Source: Cystobasidium ongulense (Eukaryota > Basidiomycota > Cystobasidiomycetes > Cystobasidiales > Cystobasidiaceae). From it: a stretch of DNA of 64,000 bases. The notes beneath the pieces are model-generated. The model worked only from the letters and a program-made list of their open reading frames with translations, did not search any database and was not told where the DNA came from. The position numbers and the translations under genes were made by a program. This document shows, one piece after another, positions 1 through 11,037 of this stretch (position 1 is its first letter; each line of letters opens with the position of its first letter). The DNA lies in contig BQUP01000004.1 of the NCBI GenBank assembly GCA_022835595.1, positions 1,612,001-1,676,000 of the forward strand, given 5' to 3'.

Positions 1-2
1 AA

Positions 3-719
3 ATGGTGGTGGTGGACCTGGATAGCTTCTCGAGCGAAGTGAAGAACCCACTCAACATCGCTCTGCTCGTCATCTTCCTCTATCTCCTCACGCCAGTCGT
101 ACAAGCAATGCTGCCAGCAGATCCGAACAAGCCTATTCCCACTTCGCACCTCGAAGGATACTCATGGATGCCATCCAAGCACGCAGATACTGTACTGTGG
201 AAGGAATACACCCCCCGCTCGTTAAGACCCTTCGATGGAACCAATCCTGATCACTCAGTACCCATCCTTTTCGCAATTCAAGGCAAAGTGTATGATGTCT
301 CGAGCGGACGCAGCTTTTACGGGCCGGGAGGCCCATACGGTGAGCTTGAATGCTTCAGTAACCTTACATCTACCTCTGGCTGACCTGCCCGCCTTGCAGG
401 TAACTTTGGCGGGCGTGATGCTAGCCGAGGTCTAGCGAAGCAGTCATTTGACGAGGTAAGCTGACAGCGCACGGGTGGCTTTTATTGACAAGACCAAGAC
501 TGAGCCTTGGGACTCTCCAGGACATGCTTGTACCTATTGATGGACCTATCGATGACCTAGCGGACCTATCGTCATCCGAATGGGACAACCTTCGAGAGTG
601 GTGAGTGGGTCGTTACACGCCACTGGCCTATTGCGCCTAACGCACGATTGCTGCACCCCAGGGAAGTACACTTTCGCACAAAGTACTTTCAATGCGGAGA
701 CTTCGTACCAAATTACTAG
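3..719 (+). CDS. DAP1: Dap1/MAPR family haem-binding membrane protein (possibly 5'-partial)
   Basis: Fungal homologue of yeast Dap1 and animal PGRMC1, a cytochrome-b5-like haem protein of the ER that supports cytochrome P450 steps such as Erg11 in sterol synthesis. Four exons fit: 3-339, 400-455, 521-600 and 662-719, giving 176 residues. A hydrophobic segment at about residues 18-36 is the membrane anchor. The cytochrome-b5-like fold runs from about residue 68 and holds the family blocks IQGKVYDVSSG, FYGPGGPYGNFGGRDASR, and the C-terminal WEVHFRTKYFQCGDFVPNY. The glycine/tyrosine loop is the usual MAPR haem-binding region. The first ATG lies two bases inside the window edge, so an upstream exon or start cannot be excluded. 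Family assignment is secure; haem binding and the sterol role are known for the family, not shown here. Confidence 0.88.
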
Positions 720-1006
720 TGGGAGTACTCAGTGAACTTCAAACAAATCGGTAAAAGTGGGAACAGGAAAGAAGAGCAGGGAATTGCCGGGTTGAGTTAA
801 AACGCAAGCAGTCTATTTGCCTAGTTCCGATCGAGTGTAGCAACAATATTTGAATATGCGAAGAAAAGTAAAATGATAGAGGCTCAAGTAGCTTCGTCTA
901 ATCTTCGTCTAAGCCTGGCCCGTTGATGGAAAAATTGATCGAAAACACTATATAGCCCAGTTTAAAGGACCTCGTGAACAGGGATTATCACATAGGATGA
1001 TTTGGC

Positions 1007-4000
1007 TTATTCCTCCCACGTCGATGGCCAAGCGCACTGCAAACGCGGGATGAGCGCTGCCAGCTAAGGTTTCGGTGGTTTGTATATGTCAGCTACAGCA
1101 AGCACTTTTTAAACGTACAAAGAGTTGACTTACCTCGCGTCCATCGATTCCTTCTTCTTCTTTTACACGGTGCACGAACAACTCCCATTCGTCTAAACAA
1201 TCTTCATATTCCCGCAGTCCGCGTATCGCGTAAGGGTGCAGTCTCTGCTCGTACGGGTCTGGACTAGGCGCCCTAACAGAGATGGGAGCGGATCCTGCAT
1301 TATTACTTGAGTTTGTGCAGGTTGCGGGTCCTTTGTATTGCTCAGGTATTTTCGGTACTGGTTCCGAAGGGCTCTCTTTCAGCAGGTCCAAAGCTTGGGG
1401 CGGTAGGATGGATGCACGCTTGCTGAAGCGTTTAGACACTCGAGGTGACGGCCCAGTCCTCTCAGATGCAACACTTACAGGTCTTGAACGATTGCGAGCT
1501 GAGGATATTGACTTGTGTCGTCTAAGTCCAGCCGGAGTTAGTCGGTCTCCAGATCGCTCTGCATTTTGGTCTTCGATGTCGAGAGTGTCGAAGTTCAATG
1601 CGCCATCTAGTAGAGCACTGAATGCCATTGGAGAGAGGTTCAGTGCACCGGATTTGCTACTTGCTGCAGGTGAAACAGATCCAGGTAGCATGGGCGACCG
1701 AGGCAGATCGAAAGAGTCGCTTCTAGGAGTCTCGACATCTAAGTCGAAGCTATACAAAGACGACCTCCGGGAACGAGGCGAGGTGGCCGATGCAGTAAAC
1801 CTGCCGTTGACTGTAGCTGCCTGGTTGGCGGCTCCTCGGCGTAAGGATTTACGACTCGACTGCTTGCGAAGACGAGGCGCAGGTACTTCAATTGTAAGAA
1901 GGTCCGATCTAGCGCCCTTGGTCTGCCTAGAGGCAGGCTGATCTCTGATATCCGTATCAGAAAGTGCTTGAAGAGTGCCGTCGACCGCCTTAGATCCCTT
2001 TACAGGAAATTGCTTTTCCTCCAGCGAGCGCTTATTTTGCGGCGCATTTGAATTGACGGGTAGACTTTCACTGGTAGATGAACCAAATGACTTCCTTGAG
2101 TCTAGGTCGGTCTTGTCAAAAGGTAGAGAAACTTCGAGCGCTACGGGCGAGCCAGCGTCGTACGAAGTGCCTTTCCTTTTGCTATCCGAAAGCCCTCCAC
2201 TATGACCTTTCCTGTGGGTCAGAGCGTTCCATACCTTCATGGCAGATTTTGCCACGTTTCCTTTCTTTGCATTCTGAGCGATTATGGACGGACTAGGTTT
2301 TACGGTTGGGCCTCTGGTTGAAGAAGAAGAAGAGGCACGAGGCGAAACGCCTTCGGGCCTTCCATCTTTCACCGAGTTTTCTTCTTGATGTAGAATAGAG
2401 TTATGTTCTTCAGTCCTATCTTCATCTATGGCTTGCAGATTTGCCTTCACATGCTCCACCCCGTCATGCCCTATGGTGCGCTCTTCATCTTCCGAGTCGC
2501 TTGCATCCTCGCGCAACTTTGCAAGGTCCATTGCCCAAGGTTTGTCTCGAACACCCCAGGTTGAGCAGACTGTCGAGCGCTTGTGTCGGGGACGGAAGTC
2601 GTCGGAGGAATCAGAGTCCCAGTCATCGTCCTCCAGTGGATCGATTTCCCTACAGACAACACTCAGCACTATTCGTATTCAACGGGCGTCTGGCTTACTC
2701 GTGTCTTTTGCGTATCTTTTCCAGCCGATGCTCGAATAGTCGCAGAGTCGAAATAACACTGTGATCTCGAGTGGGAGGCTTGCCGTCATCGTTGCTGCCC
2801 AGTCGTGCGAGACGGTACACCAGTAATCGTAGGAAATAGCCTGTTACGAATATGAGCTAGAGTATTACGTTGGAAGGCAGAAGCTTACCTCGGACTCCAA
2901 CGTTATAGTATAAGAAAAGACGGGTAAAGACCTCGTTATCCAGGATTACCTTGTTACAGAGTTCTTCGCGGTCTTCAATACGCAAAATGAACCTGTTGAG
3001 CGATTGCATTAGTGCTGGTCCAATACTCGTTCTTGACCTGACTCACGACTGAAACTCTGTATATAAGAAGCTGATTGTCCGAAGAAGACAAGTCGTGTTG
3101 TCCGCTTTGCTAAGAATAGTTTTGATGAAGCTCAGGATGAATTTCGTGTCGAAGAGCTTGAGGCCAACCTCCGATGGTACCCAGACTTGATCATCTTCGT
3201 CTTGCCCTTCTTCATAGGGAGGGCAGCACACATTATACATCAAGCCTTCAATGAGATCCAGTAGAGCGAAGATCCCTCTTGTGTCCCACATGGATGTTCT
3301 CTTGGTGACTGCGCGGAGCCACATCGACAGTGAACATCCGAAATTGTGACGCAGGGCAGCGGATGCAAAAGCTGTCGCAGAAGACTGCGGTGTCTCTGCT
3401 TGCAGTGGGCCTCCGGCCAATTCAAACATTGTTTGAATGACCCGCTTGCTCACGATTTCAAGGGACTTCGGTTTCTGACCTGCGGCGAGGTTTGCTGATT
3501 CATTGGCGTTGACGCCTGTATTAGAAGGAGCCATCTAAGAACGGAGAATCAGTGAGATGACGGTAAAGCGGAAGACGCTAGAAAGCCTACCGTTGTCACT
3601 GATCGGAGCTTGCGGTGAATCAGAGCATCGCATACTTCCAAAAGAGTGCCTGCAATGAAGATGTAACCAGGAGCACCGACAAGCTGAGAAGTACTGATAG
3701 CTTCGTTAATGTCTGGCTGATATAGTGGCAGATAGTTCGAAAGTTGACGATGGTATGCCCGCATGAATGCAAATGGCAGATCTGAATCGGTAGCAGTCCA
3801 CCTTATAAGCCAATTGCCAGCCATCTCGATGTTTATTTCCTGTTTGTCGCCAGTGTGCTTTACATGGGCGTCTATGCGTGCCTCGCCAGTGGATCTCCTG
3901 GGCTTCGGAGGTTCAAATGTAGCTTTATATAGGTAGGTGTCACCCGCCAGGCCAGGTCGAACCGGTCGGAAGGCTTTGATATATTCAGCGGGCGAGCCCT

Positions 4001-7000
4001 TGAATGAAAGGCCATCGAGGTGGGAGGGGAACTTCCCAGGACTGGTGGCAAAGTCGGTCAGCCTCATCAACAAGCTGAGATAAGAGACACATTGTCAGGC
4101 TCACCATTCGGAAATGCCGGAATCTGCATATATACGGGCAATGTGAAGCTTCTTCACCGCTGGCAGCAATCTCAGGGCTTAAGACCAACTCCCTCGAGAT
4201 TCCAAAAAGCAGCAGCTAAAGACACACTGTTCAGGTATAGTTTGGCAGTAATTGCTGTCTTTCCTTACCGAGCATCTTTCCTGCAAAGCCTAGGGTATTC
4301 GCGAAAATGGCTGCCAGTCAAGCGTGAGTTTGGAGTACACGACGACGTAGTAAATTTTGAGATGGAGGGAATATTACCTTTGCCATTCAGCTTCTCGACC
4401 GCGAATGCCGCAAGGGTTGCGATCGTCCTTTCGTAGCGTTTGAAACTTTCAGAATTGGGCCGGAATGCGAAGTAATTCATGAGCCGGCTGATGTAGCGAC
4501 CAAAGTCAGCTCTTTCTTCGATAGTTGACATCGCAGACGGACCTTTCAATTATAATTGCTATGCCATCGAGACAAGCACCCCGGTTTGGTGGAGTACCTT
4601 GAAGGTCCTCGAACAGAACGTCCACCCAGTCTAACAGCAATTCTTTTTGCCTATTCGACAATGTACGATTGTTTAAAAGAGCTGAAAATTCTTCATTCCT
4701 GAAATTTGGCACAAGTCCATTCTGTGACAAGCTTGCTCGATCTTGATTCTCCTCTTTAAGAGCATTACGGTAACTGTAGGGGCACTCACACAGTCAGACA
4801 AGCCGCAAGCAACCGAAGCACAAGAAGTATTACCTCTTCAAAGCTTCGCCAATGTCCAGCCAGACTTGACTCCAAGGCTGATCCCTACCCGGCGATAGCG
4901 GTTTGGTCGCTTTGGGCAGTGTTGCAGATCGTCCTTTTGGCAGAATCCTGAGAGGAGGAGTAGGATCGAGACTTGGGCTCGAGGCAACAGCTGTCAAAGG
5001 TGTTCGCGTTGGCTCTGACCCTCCCGAGGTGGAAGCTAGAGAAGTTAATAAGGTTGAGTTGGTTAAGGAAGAAGATGTAGTGAGTTCCGGAAGACTGGAA
5101 GGTGCGTCCGACAATGGGAGCGCATCGTGTTCGCTAGCTTGTTGTACAGCAGACGCCTCGGACCTTTGCTTTTGGGCAGGATATTCTGCAGCTCTAGACT
5201 CGCTTGCCGGTATGCTTGCTTTGTTAGCTTCCGGTTTGAGCTTTATTGCTTTAGCGGCCGATGGTGAAGCAACTGGTGCGTTTTTGATCTCGTAGCTTAT
5301 GTTACGGGAGCCTTGTGTAGCCAAAGGTGCCATCGGTCGCGAATTTGAACTATCCAGTGTAGCAACGGGTGGAGTGATGCGCGTTAAGGGCTGGATTCTG
5401 CCTGTTTGATGCGCCTCTTGCAGATCATTTGCGTCTGATGAACGGATACGGTTATGATGCTCTGCCTCGGCAAGTGTCATGCGACGTTCGGGATGCCGCG
5501 TCAACCAGACATCAAGCTTTGCTGTGACCGTATCCTGGAGACAAACAATTAATAACATTTTAGGGCGACAACCACCCGTAGCTCAACAACTCACCAGAAG
5601 CTTATCCGTTATTGCATCTCTTTTCCGAAGCTCGCCGCCTGGCCATGCGTTGCGAGCATTCACTTTCGGCCGTGCCAACTTCGCGAGAGGTATGTCCTGC
5701 TTCGACGTCTCCTCCTTGTCGAAGGCGTTCGTGATGCTCTCGAAATGGGCTGCAGTATTTGCTCGCGGTCTTGTAGATTCACTTCTACCTAGCCTGATTA
5801 CTTGCTCGCTATCCGTTGAAGAGCGATAGACTCTAGTAGCATCCGGTACCGCTGGTGCCCCAAAATTTCGCGTCACTTCCAGGCTTGTATAGCCATTTGT
5901 CGAGTTCGAGTGCATTGAGACGGTATCTGAGTCATAAGCATGGCTACTAGGGCGGTCTTCTGATCTTGTGCCAAACTGCGGTGTCTTGACGTCTCCTTGT
6001 GAGCCTGCAAACGAGTCCGGCCGCTCATGCGTGTGATTGGAAGGCCTTCGCTCAGTATAACTTTTACTGTGGTAGTTGGGAGGGCGTTGCTCATTGTAGC
6101 TTCTGGTATGCTCGGAATATGACCGACGTGCAGCACCCAATGCATCTCTGGCTATGGGCAGACCTAGTCCAAGCTGTTCTTGCGACTTTGTCGACGTGTG
6201 CCGGAGAGTATTTGTTGGCACGTGCACTCGAGAACCGCTTATATCAAAGGCTGGGATTGTACGCGCAGGTGCTGGACTTTTAGGTGGAACCGGCGGCAGG
6301 CTTTTATTGAAGGATGATCTGACATTCTGATTCTGATGCATGGATTGAGTTGGATGATTGACCAGGCTGGAATCGTTGGCTGTCTGGCTGGGTACCTGTT
6401 CATTGCTTGACAATGTTGTTCTTTTGCTTTCATCGCTGGTATAGTCGCCTTTGGAAGTCGATTTCTCGAAGAAGCGTTTACGGACCATATCATTTTCGAA
6501 AGCGTCAGCGTGTGCCATGAATAGACTGGAGACTGGACGAGAGAGCGCATTCGAGGAGTTCATACTAGCCGGGGAGTCTGAGCGAACAGCCATATCCGCT
6601 ATAGATTGACATCGAGCAGAAGCTAGTGTGGGAGCTATATCGCTGTTGAACTGAGCCGAAGTAGTCGACGTGGGGGTTTGCCTTGTCGCAGGCTTGCTGT
6701 TCGTATCAGCCTGTAACGTTTGTTGGAGCGGATGATCATCATCCGGTCGTGAATTCCTTCGAGCTTGTTGTTGGTGTTCCGGCTCCCGCTGCTTGACCGT
6801 AGAATTCGAAGTAGCAGAGAGGGGAGGTATCTCCAGCGCACCTTCATTGAGAAACAAGCTAAGGTCGGCTTCTTGTGACGAGAGCGTCGAGTCCTGCAAG
6901 CTTAAGAACGAAGACATTGTTGTCGCCGCTGTGCTATCATTCTTTTCCCGCATTCCATCATTCTGATTTTCTCTCGTAGCGGCCGATGGTAATGCCGGTG

Positions 7001-8603
7001 TGAAAGTACTACTTGCTGTTGCGGAGTCCCCAAAATCGCCAAAGGAAAGGCCAAAGCCACCGCTCTTCCTCTTCCCACTACTACCACCGAAGCTCAAACC
7101 TAGCGATCCACCAAAGTCGCCTCCAAAATCAAGAGATAATCCGCTGGAATTGCCAAAGTCGAGATCTAGTTTTGGTGCTATAGGGCTGATCATAGGGGCA
7201 AATACATGATATAATGTCATGCTTGAATCTTCTTCCTCCGTAGACTGCCGAGAACTTGCATTATGTGATGAATTTGAGAATGCAGAAGCGAGTTGTGCAT
7301 GCCCGCTATCATCCCCTTTGTTCATGCTTCCATTTTCCAGAGTCTGTTTCGCCGTCATAAAAGTCGCATCTAGCTCCGGCACAATCGGAATCTCTTGCTG
7401 CTGTTGATAATTGTCCATCGAGCTCCGTCCACTATCATCACCTAGACTAGATACAGTTCTAGGTATAGATGCAGATCTATCTCGTTCATATGCAAATGTA
7501 GATGCTGATGCAGACGCTTGATGGCGAAGCCGACGAGGGTATTGATTTTGGTGCGACTCGTGAGTTGATGGTGATGATGTAGAGGATGAAAAGTCATATC
7601 CACCCGGTATGAGTGATCTGGGTATGTTTGCTAGATTGGTGCGTGATGGCTGTTTGCTGTGAGTTAGCGAAGGCGCCCTTGGCCGGATGAGCACACCATC
7701 GGTTGACAGTTCAAATGGTGACGCAGTAGATGGAGCAGGGAAACGATAGCCCTCTGTAGCTATAGCAGGGCCGGTAGCTTCAGCAGTCGAATCTGAGGCT
7801 GTACGCCGGGTATGTGAGGATGCAGGCTCTGCGGCGGTCGAGTCGAGCGACGAAGGATTCGAAACAGTTGAGCTGTTCTGCATGTCGGGATTGATAGGGT
7901 GTCTGGATGAAGAGCTCTGCAACCTAGATGGAGGTTTCACCTGACCTAAGCCGAGACTGGCCTGGCTGTTGGCCATCCGAGTGCCACTCTCGACACGAGG
8001 ATGGCAGAGCCGCTGGCTGGTCTCGAGTGGAGCAGCGCTAATGCTGGAATCTAACGATGATATCCTCCTCTCCTTTGAAGCTGTCGCCCCCAAGGCGCCA
8101 GCCTTGTTCGCTGCTTGAGCTGCAGCTGATGCAGGCAGGATGGTGACCCTTGTTCTGACGCCGTGCCCGTTCTGAGGCAGCAGGACGCTCCTCGCCGTCG
8201 AAGGGAAGGTGGCTGTCGTTGCTGTTGATACACTGCTAGTTGATGCAATGGAGTAGACGCTGGCTGTTGGAGAGATGAGTCCTGATTGAGTTGCTGAGGT
8301 GGTCGAAGTCGTCGGGTGTCCTCCGAGAGGAGCATCAACAGAGGCATACTGGTGGATTCGCTGATGCTGGATGGTGTCGAGATTGGAAATTGATATGGAT
8401 GACAAGGCGTCATAGCTTCGCTTGCTTGCTATTGATGGCGATTTACCGTGTGCCGAGTCTCGCTGAATGAGAAGATTGCCCAGCGACAGCGGCCGTCCAA
8501 GCGGCGGCGGCGAAGAGATCCCTCCAACAGCAGTAGAGGTGCGCTTGAAAGAGGCCGTGGAGGCATACTGGCGGGTTGAGCCGTCTTGGTACATGTGGTT
8601 CAT
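1007..8603 (-). CDS. Giant DUF1765 (UPF0592-type) fungal protein with long disordered N-terminus
   Basis: About 2,330 residues in twelve inferred exons (8603-5595, 5534-4834, 4773-4543, 4487-4378, 4310-4269, 4215-4105, 4074 or 4041 to 3591, 3534-3047, 2992-2889, 2840-2699, 2649-1134, 1063-1007). The first ~1,240 residues are Ser/Thr/Pro-rich and look disordered. From exon 3 on the protein is helical and resembles the fungal DUF1765 family: NRTLSNRQKELLLDWVDVLF, FAVEKLNGK, IFANTLGFAGKML, FWNLEGVG, LRLLPAVKKLH, and a final LREYEDCLDEWELFVHRV followed by IPRLQCAWPSTWEE. The biochemical function of this family is unknown to me. Exon 6 contains a one-base frame break near 4174-4190 (see findings). 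The ATG at 8603 is the first in this frame; a coding-looking stretch at 8650-9020 could be an extra 5' exon. Family call moderate; gene extent good. Confidence 0.72.
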
Positions 8604-9427
8604 CTGGATTATTCAAGGTACTTGTGCTGTCGAGGATGCGCCATGGATGGAAGCCTTCGAAGAGCGAAGTGAAGCCTCTGCCAGGCAACGCGCGCGGATA
8701 CAAATGTCCCGACGGCGCAGAGCGAGGATGGTAGTAAGGTGTCCTGCTGCTGTCAGCTAGACTAGACTTGTCGTGTCGTGTCAGTCGGTGTTCGTGCTCT
8801 CCACTGTCATCGAGACCTGCAAGCAAGTCAGCGAAACTTTGAGCCGAGCGTGTCCCAGCGGCAGCAACAGTCTGTTGTTTCCAGCCACGCCATCTACGAA
8901 ACGCGAGGGCCTGCTGCCTGAGCATCGTGTTTGGACGGGCCGCTCGCTTTGGCCGTTCTTCTCTTTTGCTGGCTTTGGTGGGTGCGCGACACTTTCGCAG
9001 GCCTGTCCGCATGAGAAGCACAGCTCTGATGGGAGAAATGCTTGGGTGCTATTGATTCCTGCATGTTACCTGTTTGCGCAAGTCTGTGTGCGATGCGAGA
9101 AGTGCAGAGCAGAGGAGAGACCCAGTCTTCATGCTTGCGTGGGGAGAAGCCTCTGCACGCCACCACCCACTTGCTGGATTACAGAGAATTCCGAGCTTCA
9201 ATAACGTGTCTTGTGGCTGTCGGCTATAGAGCATACACCACAACAGCTCTACTGTGCCTCTTCTGTCGGCCATGCTCGATACAGGCTACTTGCTACCGGC
9301 AATCTTTCTCGATCACCTGTACCCTACTGCCTGGAGAATTTTCAGGCCGTCCAGCTCGCTGCTTGTTGCAGCTGCATCAACCACAGGACCGGCATTCACT
9401 CTCTGAACCCGTCCATCCTCATCCACC
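8604..9427. other. Divergent intergenic region between DUF1765 gene and NSA2
   Basis: This stretch holds the 5' sides of two divergent genes. On the minus strand an open frame covers 8443-9021 and includes a plausible peptide around SFADLLAGLDDSGEHEH, so part of it may be a 5' exon of the DUF1765 gene. I could not find one donor/acceptor pair that joins it convincingly to the ATG at 8603. The right half is probably the NSA2 promoter and leader. Confidence 0.4.
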
Positions 9428-10474
9428 ATGCCTCAGAACGAGCATGTACGTGGCAGCCTTGTCCCTGTGTCCGTCTTGGCCATATACTGATCATTGTACA
9501 CCTTTCTCAGATCGAAGAGCACATCAAGCGCCATGGTAAGCGTCTCGACGCCGACGAAAAGGCGCGCAAGAAGGAGGCTCGAACAGCGCACAAGAGGTCT
9601 TCAGTCGCCCAGTCGCTCCATGGACGCAAGGCCAAACTTCTCCATCAACAGCGCTACAGCGAAAAGGTCCAGATGCGAAAGATGCTCAAAGCCCACGACG
9701 AGCGCAAAGTCAAGGCTAAGCCCAACGCTTCGAACGAACACAAAGAAGCTCTGCCTTCGTATCTGCTGGATAGAGAGGATCAGAATCAGGCAAAGATGCT
9801 TTCCAGCGCTGTCAAGCAGAGGCGTAAAGATAAAGCGGGCAAGTTTGCAGTACCTCTGCCTAAAGTTAGAGGTATCAGTGAAGAGGAAGCTTTCAGAGTC
9901 ATGAAGACTGGTAAATCAAAGAGAAAAGGATGGAAGAGAATGGTCACAAAGGCTACTTTCGTTCCAGAGTGTGAGTGCTCCATCTATGCCTCGGACAGCT
10001 TTGATCAATCCAGCTGACTCGCCACATCTCATCCAGCATTTACACGTAAACCACCCAAGATGGAGCGCTTCATCCGTCCCATGGCTCTGCGATGCAAGAA
10101 AGCCAACGTGACACACCCAGAGCTGAAGGTAGGCATATGTAATCCGTGCCTGACCGCCCAATTACCATGCACTAACATATCGCAATCCACACTCAGGCCA
10201 CTTTCCAGTTGCCCATTATCGGAGTCAAGAAGAACCCTCAAAGTCCAATGTACACGCAACTTGGTGTTTTGACAAAGGGTACGATCATTGAAGTCAATAC
10301 GAGCGAGCTGGGTATGGTTACTACAGGCGGTAAAGTCGTTTGGTCGAAATATGCCCAAGTCATGAACTCGCCGGAAATGGATGGTTGTGTGGTACGTCGA
10401 CATATGTCCCTCTTCTTACATTACATAATAGACTGATTTGATCTACTTTACAGAATGCCGTCCTCCTCGTTTAG
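9428..10474 (+). CDS. NSA2: Ribosome biogenesis protein Nsa2
   Basis: Homologue of yeast Nsa2 (human TINP1), a nucleolar factor of pre-60S particles needed for 27S pre-rRNA processing. Five exons fit exactly: 9428-9445, 9511-9970, 10037-10128, 10197-10391 and 10454-10474, giving 261 residues, the same length as the yeast protein. The sequence starts [19 protein letters not shown] and contains the charged N-terminal helix ([22 protein letters not shown]), the conserved LPSYLLDRE and [17 protein letters not shown] blocks, [18 protein letters not shown], and a C-terminal beta-barrel similar to ribosomal protein eS8 ending MDGCVNAVLLV. The first exon codes only six residues and the last only six plus the stop. 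No oddities. This is one of the most certain calls in the window. Confidence 0.97.
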
Positions 10475-11037
10475 GTCTTTCTTCTACCTCAGCAGTCTTC
10501 TTTCTTTGCAGTCCTCAAGTTGTCTCCAGTATGAAGCAAGACATCTTCCTGTGTCGTACTAGTGTTGCGTGTTATCGTGCAGTTGGAATGTAGCATCAGT
10601 CGTCTTTGCAATACCTTTACCGTCAGGCTATGACTGGGGCACTATCAGCAAGCCTCGTAGTGCTCGGGCTAAAACATCGCCCTTCGCAAACTTGCCCAAT
10701 GCTAAAGCACTTTTGCCGTCGCCGGTAGGGTTGGTGTTCTCCAAACGCGTATCAAGCGGGACGAGTCTGTGCTGCATGCTTCTCGGGGAGTATAAGCTAT
10801 TGCGTGTGTAATGCTGAATGGGATATAACTGAAAACTAAGTAAATCTGGGCACAATGGCATTGATGTGATATGTGTATATGTGTGTTCTGTGATATGCGG
10901 AAGGTCTAGTCTCGATGACAAGACGAAAATGCTCTATAATCTAGTCTAAATTGGGTCTAATTGCTACGGGCTGGCAGGCTGGCAAGATAGCAAGATTACC
11001 TAGGAAAATGTTTCCCTATGGTGTCCAAGCGTGCTCT
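10475..11037. other. Convergent 3' intergenic region
   Basis: The stretch lies between the 3' ends of NSA2 (+) and the amylase gene (-). It should hold both 3' untranslated regions and polyadenylation sites. Short frames are present on both strands, but none shows family similarity or splice structure. I see no RNA gene or repeat here. Confidence 0.5.

Noticed and set aside
1282-1941. 219-codon plus-strand open frame
   Set aside because: It is antisense to the last large exon of the DUF1765 gene, in GC-rich Ser/Arg-rich coding sequence, and has no family likeness of its own.
4500-4550. Apparent frameshift or 31-nt intron after IAIIIE in the DUF1765 gene
   Set aside because: A normal 55-nt intron (4542-4488) with a CTGAC branch site and ACATCAG acceptor keeps the frame and gives IIIESRLMNYFAF, so no lesion or ultra-short intron is needed.
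4903-5295. 130-codon plus-strand open frame with hydrophobic end
   Set aside because: Shadow of exon 2 of the DUF1765 gene on the other strand; no start context or splice support.
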